From assembly GCA_013398295.1 (NCBI GenBank), contig VZSF01002029.1, forward strand, positions 925,595-989,594: a stretch of DNA of 64,000 nt, read 5' to 3'. The position numbers were made by a program, and so were the translations under genes. Source of the DNA: Chionis minor (lineage: Eukaryota > Chordata > Aves > Charadriiformes > Chionididae). Below, piece by piece: positions 36,060 to 46,820 of the stretch (its first letter is position 1; the number at the start of each line of letters is the position of its first letter). The notes below the pieces were generated by a model. The model was not told the DNA's origin. It worked only from the letters and a program-made list of their open reading frames with translations, and did not search any database.

Positions 36060-39000
36060 ATATCCTTGGGATGAACTTTTGGGTTTTTTTAAAATAAAAA
36101 AAATCAAAAACAAACCAAACAAACAAAAAAAACCCAAAACCCCACTTTATTTTCCTCTGCATTTCTGTGTTTAGCTGGTGCTTATGCGTGCTTCCCTCAG
36201 CTCAGCATCGCAAGCCAGTCCTGGCTCTTTTGAAAGCTGTCAGTCTGAGATGGCAGAAGCTGTGTGAGCTGAGTGGCTGGACTAGCCTGTACGGAGGAAG
36301 GATGAGAGGATATTTTTCTCTCTAAACTTCATTCAGGCTAATCTTTCCTCTATCCGTATTGATTATTCTAATGAAGTCTGACTGTCCTATCATTTTTACA
36401 GCTTTGTTTTTTGAGGTTTTAGCTGTCAAGTGGTGCTTTGAGAGGAAGGGAGAAAACAAGTAACTCCACCTTTTTCTGTGTCTAGCGCCTTTTCACTGAA
36501 CACAATGAGAAATTAAGGTGTTACCTGTCTTCCACATTCTTCTCCATTCACAGGTCTAAAGTACATATTGGTTGTGACCCTAGTATGCAGCACGAGACTT
36601 CAAAGGAAAGGAGGCAGGAAAAGGAAAACCGTGCAGCCTCTCGGTTGGCTTTCCTTGCTCTGGTCCCTGAAGAAAATTAATGCAGGGGAAGGAGCAAAGT
36701 GACTGAGGCAGTACGTGCTGAATTGGTGGCTCAGCTCCAAAGACTTTAGAGACGTGACGTCTGCAATGACAACTTCTGCTTCCGTGTTTGTTTTTGTGAA
36801 ATCTCTTTGCCTTTTGCCTATGCGCCTTTACATATTGGCCTTTATGGCCTTTACAATTCCTGAGAAACAGTGAAGCCACGGTGTTACACATCCCTAAAAA
36901 ATGTCTCCCTGAGACTGCGCTATCAAAGGATGCGAGCAGAAAAGGGAAGGGGAAGCAGCAGTTACAGAATTAAACCCAGCTCCCAACCACAGGTAGTTTA
37001 AGTCAATAGCACTGCTTGTGGTTTAAGGGCATAGGGGCTGGGGTGTTTTTGACTCGTCTGGTTCAGCTTTGATGAAGAAGGCTTCCTGTGATGTTAGAAA
37101 TGTGTGGCCAGACTCTTTCTTGTATAAACTGCTTGCGTAATCCGCACGCAAAGCCTGTGTGAGGCTTTCTTGGGTAAAGCAGGAGTTGCTTTAAATGGCA
37201 CTTAAACCCATCTGTTTCACTGGAAGGGCCTTTCTTTTATAGGGTACGAGATACGCAAGTACATCTGTTTCTACTACCTTTAGCTAATTCGTTTCCCTCC
37301 CCTCTCTAAGAAGAAGCAGAGGAGACCTCTGCTCTCTGATGCCCTTATGCCCATATCTCCCACCCTGCTGCCTGCACAGGGCTGTCCTAGTGCCAGCGTC
37401 CCCGGAGGGTCTGGCTGGTTGCGCGTGGTCCCGATGCTGGGTGTGCTCCGTTTGGGCTGCTCTTGTGAAGCCGGGCAGGTTGTAAGCAGCAGAAGGGCTT
37501 TGCCGGCGTGTGCGTTTCAAACACGTGCACGGGGGCTCGCCTTAATTTTGACCACACGCAAGCAAGCGCTCGGGTGAGCTGCGTGCCAGCAGAGCCCCTT
37601 CCCACACTAGCCAGCACCGGAGGAGGAGCTCCTGCAGACATGCAGTGCAGCTGAGATATTTGGCTTCGTGATTTGTGGTGGGAGAAAGAGCCTCAGCACA
37701 GTCGCCTACTCATTCGGAGGCTCTAAAAACTGCCAGTTCTGATGCCCAAAAAGCGTCTGCCCCCACACCCTCTGCTGCTGGTGTGACTCTTTATTTTCTG
37801 CTGGGGGGACAAACAGCCCACTCTGGGGAGTCGCATATCAAGAGCGGGAGCCGGGGGGGAAGAAAGCAGTTTTGGTGACCATAAAACACAACAGTAATAC
37901 AGCAAGAAATAGGGGACTGGGTGGCGGTTCAGTCCAGGTCTTGGTCTGGGTTTCCAAGGACGCAGGCACAACTCTTCCAGCCGTGGGCACCAAGCCTGGG
38001 TGCAGCCCTGCGCCAGTAACTCAAGCCTGGATTAACCCCCCTTCACTACCACATCTAATCCCAGAGGGCTGTTGCTATAAGTTCCCTGTACCGTCTAAGG
38101 AGTTATACAGGCTCGGCTCCAGGGCATTTAGTCCATCGTGGTTTGGACCCATCCCTGGAGGTGTCTGTCCATATTGACTAAAAGGAGACGGAGCCAATAA
38201 ATAAAATTAATCAGGTTCTTCTCCCCAGGCTATGAGCTCTTTGGGTTGTTGCTGCCCCTCATGGTGTACTTACACGGGTCTAACATGACGCAGCCCCCAG
38301 CAAGCCAGGGTGTCTCGGTGCCGTGGTGGCACAACTGTGGCCACTTACCCTGAGCCTCCTCTAGCATCAAAATTAATGAACATAGTGGAGTTTTTGGCTA
38401 AGGGAAATGTAAAATGAACAAAGTAAATAGGAAAAAGGAGTAAGAAAAACAGGCTAGTTTTCTGAGACATGTGGAAGGAGACCCCTTCCAGCGTTCCCGG
38501 ACCTGGGGAAGGTGAAGAGACGTGCCCCGGTCTCAACTCAGTGTTTTGGGATCAAAGAGGCACTGCTGACCATGTGGCTCAGGGCTTGCTGCCATCCGTG
38601 CATGCCTAGTCATTTGTGTTCATCTGACCACAGTCTTGCAAGGTGCCTCTGGCTCCATCTGCTCTTCATTATGCATATACTCCAAACAGGATAGGAAAAA
38701 ATACTTTTCTGGGTTTTTTCTTTTCTTTCCTTCATTGGAGTACAATAATTTTGCGGGAAGCAAACAACTTTTCTACCTGCGCTGATGTTCGGGTGGTTGG
38801 TTGGTTGGGGTGTTTTTCCCCCACCCGGCTTCTGGGCTGAAATCCTTCCTAGCAAATATATCTTGTCGGTCCCTGGGACCCACCAGCTGCTCATGCCCGA
38901 GGTCGGGCTGTGCTGGCAGCCCCGCGGCGTGCAGCGGGCAGGGGAGCCAGGCTGCGGAGGCACCAGGGCTGCACCCCTTACCTCAACCTCCCCAAAGATG

Positions 39001-42000
39001 TGGCAATTTTTTAGCTTTTTCCCACCCTCTGAAAGCTGGAGGTGATTGACTTTTTTTGCACGACTGTTCAAAGCTTCTCCTGAAGCCTGTTTCCCAAAGC
39101 TCCAGAGAAAGGGGCAGGAGTAAGAGGGTTTTCTTGACATCAGTCATATTTTTTGAATGAAAACTGCTGTACGGTGACATTTATGGCATTGGCATTATGT
39201 GCCTGACATCCTACGGAGTAGCAATTGCCTTAGAACAGGCTTGTGTGTCTGGAAAATATTTCCTCCCCTTAAACTCTTTAATAGGCAGCGTTTGTTCGAC
39301 ACTTGGGCACACACATTGAATCCTTTACGTTGTCATTCACCAGGGAGCTCTCGGAGGCACCAAGCAACTTTGAGCGGTGCCTCCTGAGCTCCTGGCGCTC
39401 CGGGTCTCACGTGCTTCCCCGCTAAACAGAGAGGTCAGCAAAGCCCAAGCAGGGCTGGGTTTTACTTCCCCGAAAGAGGGGTGTTTTGTAGCGGGGAAAG
39501 CAAATCTTTCTGAACCCGTGAGTGTCGGAGGCTTTGAAGAGGAAGCTGTGAGTCGGAGCTGTCTCTCTTCCCAGCAGAAGCTCCTTCTTGCACAGCACAC
39601 CTCCTTTCGTTGTGTCATGCTGGTAGACTAGTCTAGATGTGACTCCTCTTTGGCAGAATTTGTCTCGGCTCTGGTATATGGGGTGAAGGGATAACTGGAG
39701 ACTCAGCTCTAATTAGAGAAGCTTGAGCTTCGTTCCCTCTAAATAGACTTCAGGAGGAATCTGGCATTTTCAGGGCGGGGGGTGGTGGTGGTGGTGGAAA
39801 GAAGTCTGAATTTCTAGAGGACTGTCAAGCATAATTAGAACTTGGCATATATTTGCAGGCATCAAATGGATGTTGAGACAGCTTGTGAGCAGTGTCCTGA
39901 GCCTGACTGCTGGGAGGGCGAGGGCTGGGAGGAACAGAGCTGCTCGAGAGTCTCTGCTTGCTGGCTTTTCGGAGTCCTTTTTGCGTTGAAATGACCCCTT
40001 TCAGGACATACAAGCAGTGAGGTCTGCAGCCCGGTGAAAATTTTAACGATAGAGGTTTCTTAGTGAAAAAATGCTAGTCTAGCAAAAATCAAAATATCTG
40101 ATAAATTCGTAGGGGTTTTGCTGCCTGGGTCAGTTTACAGGGTTATGAGCTAGGGAAAAAAATAAATCTCTAAATGTTTCAGCCTGACAATTCAAAACAA
40201 ATGTGTCGCATTTATTTTAAAATAAAAGTATCGTTGTTCTTTTACACTTTTTTTTTTTTTTTTAAAAATACAACCACATCTCAGCCAGATGAAGCTTTTA
40301 TTACTGAGCTGAAGTATGTGTTACAGGTCCATTTAAAGCTGAAAAGGGGGGGTTAACCTGATCTGCGACCCATATCTTGGGTCACCCCTTGATAAAGAAA
40401 GAATTTGAGTCTCATGTGCTACTTCAGCCGGTTGTGTATTTCTGTTGGTTTCTGATTAAGCAAATGTGTGAAATTCAAAACAGGAGTGCTGACAGCTATT
40501 GTACTGATTGGGGAATAGTGAAACACACGGGCTCTGAAAATAACAATACAATGTCTCTCTGCACTTGTTTAGGTGAAGGCTGCCAATTGACAGCCTGTAG
40601 CCCAGACGCAGCCTGTTCCTGAATGTTTTTCTGCTATTATATCGTAGTGTAAGATTTGATTTTATTTTATTTTTGTCCATTATAGTAGTCCATAAGTTGA
40701 GCATCCTGGCTTGGTTGGTTAGAAGTAAATCCGAACTTCTGTATACTTCTTAGTATGTAATGTGGCTGCTGTAAGTACTGGAATATGTCAACATTTTCTG
40801 GCAAATGGTGTTTTCGAATGGAAGTTGTTGTTGTAGTTGCGGTAAAAAAACCTCAATGCAGAAGAAAAATATAAAAATGTAAAATATTAAAAAATACTGT
40901 GCGTTAAGTTTTTCCTTCTTGTAAAGGAAAACCCAAGAAACCTGGATAAAACCAGGACTGTGAAAGGTTTAAAGGAGTAAAGAGGAGATGGGTGGCCCAC
41001 CTCAGGTTGTGGGTGGTAAGAGCTTGCCTCAGCCAGTATGGCTTGTCACCTGCACCTCCGGGGCAGTGGTCCCCGTCACAGGGGATCCACTTGTTTGCGC
41101 CCACAGACATGGCAACTGTCCTACTGTTGTGCTGCTGCCCACCTGACAGCGTTTCTGACCCTTGCTTATCTAGTTTTAAAGAAACATCCGACAAATCTGA
41201 AGGGTTCATGTGTACTATCTGCTGCTGCATAATCTCCTCTCCCAGGGAGAGCGCGATCTGTCCCTGGCATCGCCCTGTCGCACCTGGGTGGCAGGAGGGG
41301 TAGTAGCAGCTGCCTTTTTGTTGGCTGATGTCTTTCCTGGACGCTGACAGCTCCCAGAACAGTTGTTATCCAGTGTTTTTCACAGGGTAAAAGCCCAAGA
41401 AGGCGACTGTGTTTACTGGCGGGTTATCCCTGGTACAGTGCACCTGGAGCTGTAAAGTCACTTCTTGATCCTGGCCTCTCCAAATGACACTTTGGTAAAG
41501 AACCCTAAATTTTCGAGGTGCCCCAGCCTAAGCCCTCTGCTGGGCTGGTCCCTCACCCTTTGCAGATGGCTGTGCACGTCACACAGCGTGCAAACCACAG
41601 GCACGCCAGTAAGTGTCAATAAGGTAAATAAATCCTTACTGGGGTGAGTTTGCAGTGCCACAGAACTCAGGATACAACCCGTCCCATGAGGTTCTGGGTC
41701 CTGGGCAGGCTGTGCCAGGACCCCAAAGGGTGTTTGCAGCACATGGTCCCTGCAAGACATCTCCACAGGCAACAGAGGGAGCGGCGTGGCATGGCCGGGC
41801 AGGTGCTGCCTTACCTCCTTGGAGGGGTTGCGACCTGCTGCCTCTGCCTGGGACCCCCCCTCCTCCCAACATACCCATGAAGTAACACCACCCTGCTGCA
41901 CGGGGGTGAGCTGAGCTGCCCCAGAGAGAAGAAAAGCCTTAAACAAGGGACTTTCCAACCTTCAATCTGTCTCAAGCACTGGGAAGATGATCAAACAAGG

Positions 42001-44593
42001 AATTGTTTTGGGTTTTGGCTGCTTTTGTTGTTTGTATTTTTTAAAAAAAAGGTATAAAATGTGTGTATGTCTAGAGTCATTTAAGACACAAAAAAGCAAT
42101 GCTGTCAAATCCTGTAATTTGCCTTTGAGACAAACAGTGCAGCTTCCCATCTTAGAGTTACTACTTTTTGCTCTTACTACTGACGCTGAAGGTTCCTGGT
42201 TTGTAAATCATGCCCCTCTGCTTTCTGGCATATTTTTTCCCTTGCCTGCTAGCCAGCTAACCCTTCTTCCCTTGCCTGCGTTCCAGCTGCGGTGGGTGCA
42301 GGTCACCCATGTCCAGCTCCTGCTCCTCCACCCTTCTGTCCTACTCAAGGAGGTCATGGCTTCACAACCCTGCCCTACTCCAGAGAGAGAAACCTTTGGG
42401 AATCTGTTTTCGCTGGATTAAAACACCGTGTGAGCAAAACTGCCTTTAACAAGGAGGACGTTCCACGTAAATTTATCTGATGAGTAAAAATCCTTGTAAG
42501 GTGTCTTCTGTACTAAAACTGGTACAGAACTTGAGGGGGCCAAGTGCATCAGCTTCTCGGCTGGTGCTAGGTGGCTGAGCTGCGCTGACATGGCTGAAGC
42601 TAAACCTATTTCCACCAGCTGAAAGTTGGGGTGGTTTCTGTGCAGGAGTGTGGTGGCCTCCCCTAGAGCCCCATGCAGAAGGGCAGCCCTCTCCAGCAGA
42701 AGTGGGAAGGGGAGCCCAACCGAAGCAGCCACGAGGAGCCCTTCCCTCCTGAAAGGCTGCCTCGTACCTTTAATTACAAGCAATTGGAGCTCATACTACA
42801 AAGTTGTTAGAAGCAAACTTTGTAAATGTGCATTGTCATGGAGACAGTGCAGATCAGCTGAAGGAGCATATGGTTCTTTACTCCTTCGAGCTATCACTGG
42901 AAGGAGTAGACTGAGGAATATATTTAGTGTTTTCTTTTCAACAGATGACTAAAGATAAGGAAATAAAATTAGTTTGAGAAAATCCTCCTCCTTTTCTATG
43001 GGAAGTTGGCTACTCTTCGCTCTGCATTAGAAAAATATTACTGAGATCTCTTGTTTTACAGCTGATCGTTGACAGGCATTTTGGAAAGGTCATAGCCGAG
43101 AGCCTCTCTTTACAAGCGCACAAAAGAAAACAGGAGTATTTTTTTTTCTTTCAAATTATACGAATTTGCTGCTCTTAGAAGAAGGGTCTGTGTGTGATTT
43201 TTTTTTTTATTTTTTTTTTTCAGATAATTCTTCCTTAAAAGAAGACTCTTTTGATCATAACTATATGCTCACGTCTACTTTAAGGCCACTTCATTGCCTC
43301 AGGGCCAATGAAAGCCTGGCTCAAAAGTCCTTCAGCAACCACAGATGGGCTAATGCTGGTGTTGGGGGAACACGTAGTTCCCCGCAGCCCTGTGGACTTG
43401 CCTCTTCCCTGGCCTGGAAAAGCCCTTGGCTGCCCCTATGAAGAATGCCAGTTGCTTTAATAGTAGGGTTTGTAATGTGTTGTATTAGAGCTGTGGTGGA
43501 AATAAGGAAGCCCTTTGTCTCACAGGGTCAGAGAGAGATGCGCTAGGCTAAAAAAAGACAGTGAAATTGTTGATGATATCACCATTTCTCAAGAAAAGCT
43601 TTGTTTTAGAGGGAAAAAAGACACTTTTGTTCAAGAAACAAACAAAAGTATCGTGCGAAAATATTTGACCAGCTTTATGGACCCCATTCACTAGTAACGG
43701 GACCACTGCAGTTCACTGTTGGACAACAGATGTGAATAACTAATTACACTTTTTTAGCAGCCAGTCTTCAGACAGGAACAGCATTAACATAATTTCTTAA
43801 TTAACAGTTCAACTGAACAGTGGATTGTTCTACGCCTTCATGATACTTGTGGTCAGAAAGGGTGGCCCAACTCCACTGAACCAGCTGGAATTACTTGAGG
43901 GGAAAATGTTCCCTTTTCCAGGCTGAACCTCATGTCTCCTCCTGGAGTGCAGGTGGAAGAGGAAGATAGGAAATTCTTTCCACCTGGTTGTGGTCTGCTT
44001 GGGAATAGTTATAATCTTCCCCATAATGTAATGGTTAGCATGGTATTTCAGGAATTTCAGGGTTGAGGCTGTTGGGTCTCTCTGGAGGCAAGAGCGCAGG
44101 CAAAGATGAAAGGGACATCAGCTGGGTGAGCAGCCTGGTGGGAACACAGGAGGTATCACGTTGCTCAGACCCCTTGATCCCCTGCTGCCATGGCCAAGGA
44201 TGGGCTGGCTGAAAAGTCTTCCAACACTTGGTTCGTGGGTGACGCGATTGCTTTTTAACTTTTTCCATATTATTGCTGTTCAGCAAGATGTTTCTTAAAG
44301 GAGGCAGCGTTGGTCATGTGGCAGTAGGAGATTGCGTGAATATTTGAGAATTTAATTGGCGGCTGCGCCAGACAGTGCAAACAGAAAGGGGGCTGTGCGA
44401 ATAGCAAAGGGGTTTGGCAGCAGCTTTTCAGCCATTGGGGGGTTTTGTTTCTTGATGTTTCTGCTGTTTCACTGGCAGGTATGTGGTCTAGGGTCCAGGG
44501 GGAGGGGACCAGAACAAAGTTGCTCAGACCTGCTTTCTGCTTCCCTCCTCTGGGGCCCACCATCCTGAGTGAGCCACTTCTCAGGGCGAGATC
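36060..44593. other. Non-coding stretch with GC-rich patches
   Basis: No gene supported. An A-rich simple tract follows the LTR end (36090-36140). GC- and CpG-richer patches occur at 37380-37640 (roughly 18 CpG by eye) and 38880-38960. They generate overlapping frames of up to 176 codons on both strands, none with a recognisable domain. A (TGG)n microsatellite is at 39781-39797 and 16 T at 40248-40263. The word 'ccatccctggaggtgt' near 38149-38164 matches CR1 but is too short to call. Long frames at 41458-41958 reflect GC content only. Confidence 0.5.
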
Positions 44594-44780
44594 TTAGAAT
44601 CATGGAACCACTTGGGTTGGAAGAGACCTTCAAGATCGAGTCCAACCATAAACCTACACTGCAAAACCACCCCTAAACCACGTCCCTCAGCACCACATCT
44701 ACCCGTCTTTTAAATACCTCCAGGGACGGCGATTCCACCACTTCCATGGGCAGCCTGTTCCAATGCTTGATAATCTTATT
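44594..44780 (-). mobile_element. CR1 LINE 3' end, minus strand
   Basis: On the plus strand the order is 'agaatcatggaacc', 'cttgggttggaagagacctt', 'caagatcgagtccaacc', 'aaatacctccaggga', 'cagcctgttccaatgcttga'. This is the reverse complement of the CR1 tail, so the element runs on the minus strand with its 3' end at about 44594. It is 5'-truncated just inside the 'aaggttatcaagcattggaac' block that is also seen at about 55971-55990 in the larger copy. No coding sequence remains. Confidence 0.93.
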
Positions 44781-45289
44781 GGTCTGTCAGACTGGAGTGG
44801 GAGGGGAAAAGAGACACACGCACAAATTGGCCGTAATTGAGCGCGTGCGAATTTGACTTCACTGGTACTAAACATTTGGGTGAATTGTGACCTTCTTCTA
44901 CCTTCTGCCTCAAAACCATACCCATTTTGCACTTGGAAGGAATTTTTTTAACATGAAATTATCTATTTTGGTTTAAGATGCACTACAGAGTGCTAAACCA
45001 GAACGCTAAATAGGGCATTCATAAGCCTGCAAAGTTGAGCAACCAAAAGAGGGGAGATGTTTGAATTAACACGGCCAAACAGTTGCAGTTTGGCAAAATT
45101 TCCAGCGTCTGAAAACCGGTGTTTTTAATGGGATGTACTGAACTGCTTCCTAACGGGGGGGTGCTATACACCAAGCAAAATGCGTGTATTACGTGACATA
45201 TAATGCAACTTGACAGTTTTAACTGTGTGTACAATTAGTGCTATTGACTCGCTAACACCAAGAACGACTTTTTGCTGGCGTTTCATCCC
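44781..45289. other. Non-coding stretch, no feature seen
   Basis: Unique AT-rich sequence between the CR1 tail and the putative regulatory block. I see no repeat family, coding frame or promoter signal. Confidence 0.5.
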
Positions 45290-45745
45290 GTTAAATTGAA
45301 CCTTTCCCAAGGAGGAAAATCTAGGAGGCACTAGTCAGTCACTGACTCACTATCAGCTGCCTCCTTGCTAAAGCCTGAATGTATTCCATAGTAAGTTATT
45401 TGTCACAGTGACTCAGCATTGTAGGCTCCTTTTTAATTTCTCTCTCACCACAGAGCCAAGAAAATCTCCCACCTCCCCATGCCGTATGCTACTGAGATAG
45501 CAGTTTGTATCATCGGCCAAAGGATAACACATTTAAATGTGTGCGAGGAGCCTTATAAGGGCATTAACACTTGCCTCCAGGTTGGACGTCACGACGGCGA
45601 GCCAAGGAGAGGTGCCAATAATAGATTCCTTGTGTTTGTACATGCCGCGGTGACTATTTGTGCCATTCGTGGGAAACGGAGTGATATGCCAGACGGCAAA
45701 GTGTTTCATTTATCCAGAGTCACGGGGGTTGGTCCTGAGTGAGTC
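45290..45745. promoter_or_regulatory. Possible regulatory element or cryptic exon
   Basis: This block keeps an unusual number of CpG for its AT-rich setting and holds several binding-site-like words: AP-1-like TGACTCA, a TEAD-like 'tgtattccat', and the half-CRE ACGTCA around 45585. It also contains a good acceptor, 'ttctctctcaccacag', ending at 45453 and a GTGAGT donor word at 45739. The 285 bases between them are open in one frame (94 codons). I recognise no protein family in that frame. It may equally be a conserved enhancer. Conservation is the deciding test and cannot be seen here. Confidence 0.2.
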
Positions 45746-46640
45746 TTCACTCAGACATGCAGCCCCATTCCTGGAAAGGTCAGCGAGCGGATCTCGCCAG
45801 CCCGGGAGCCGGCTGTGGGATGGGAACTGGGGATCAACCCCGTAGCCTCTCCCTTTGGTGTGTAGCTGCCCTTCAGCCCAAAAAACCCAAGATTAAATGA
45901 TAGTAACGCTGAGCTGTGGCAATACGTGTGCCTTGACTTGTGCGTCTATGCCTTGGTTTCCCCCGTGCAAATTGGGCCAGATGAGACGTACCGTCCTTGC
46001 CAATCACTTTGTGCTCTCTGTGTCAAAATGCCGGGCCTGTTAATTGCAGGTGTTCCCCATCAGGCGCCTCAAACCAGTGGGGAAAAGGCTGTTGATCTCA
46101 AATTCCTGCTCTGCTTACGTCGTTCCCTAAACCACCGCTTCACCCATAGGGGGTGGGGGAGGACAGTTGTGTGATGTGAAAAATGGTTGGTGGTGCCCGC
46201 CCTAACGAAGGAAGAGAGAAAAGCAGGATAACGCTGCTGTTTCTCTGTGCCACCTGGTGAGTCAAATACTTCCTCGTGGCATCATCTCATGTTTACTCAA
46301 ATAACGACCTGCTTTCATATTGCTTCATCCCTCAGGCCCTATTGGCCACCGGTGTAACTTGTGGAGATTTATAGCTTGGGCAAAGAAGCCATACGCTTTT
46401 GTAGTGACTAAGAAACGGTGTTTATTTCGCTAGGAATTGGTCTGCATTTAGCCAGTGTAAGCAGTGTGGGAACCAGACCGAGTAACCAAGAGCTGCAGGG
46501 GGAAAAGCCGGGGGTCTGATCTGCAAAGTTCCTCAAACATTCTGAATGGGGAGAGCATCACACAGAGCACTTCTTTATTTTAGTCTAAACTAACAGAAAG
46601 TACTCGAAGCCCAGTCAAAGGATGCTTGAGTGAAGTTTGA
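45746..46640. other. Non-coding stretch with a possible MIR-like relic
   Basis: The words 'tatgccttggtttccccc' and 'tgcaaattgggcc' at about 45948-45976 recall the 'gcctcagtttcccc ... tgtaaaatgggg' core of MIR/CORE-SINE elements on the plus strand, but the match is short and degenerate. A small CpG-rich patch is at 45780-45830. No gene is visible. Confidence 0.3.
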
Positions 46641-46820
46641 ATCAAATCCATCTGGCTTCTTGGTGTAAGAGCACAGCTTTCAATTAAAAATTAACGCCGC
46701 TGAGATCCAGACAAAGGCAGACGAAAACCATTTCCACTTTGCACCCTAGGTGATGGGTGACAGTTGAAAGGAAAAAAAGATTAATTGGATTACAATAGTA
46801 TTTGAATGCCTACAAATGGA
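46641..46820. promoter_or_regulatory. Possible enhancer-like motif cluster
   Basis: Within about 90 bases there are ACAAAGG (46711-46717, TCF/SOX type), TGACAG (46758-46763, MEIS type), TTAATTGGATTA (46781-46792, homeodomain type) and ACAATAG (46792-46798, SOX type). Such clusters are typical of developmental enhancers, but these short words also occur by chance in AT-rich DNA. The call is inference from motif density only. Confidence 0.2.

Noticed and set aside
38146..38170. Short CR1-like word 'ccatccctggaggtgt'
   Set aside because: Only about 16 bases match and neither neighbouring CR1 block is present.
38610..39140. 176-codon open frame on the minus strand, the longest by number
   Set aside because: It lies in a GC-rich patch with competing frames on the plus strand, has low-complexity composition and no domain.
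41458..41958. 166-codon minus-strand frame
   Set aside because: Overlaps several plus-strand frames of similar length in GC-rich DNA. No motif, no splice context.
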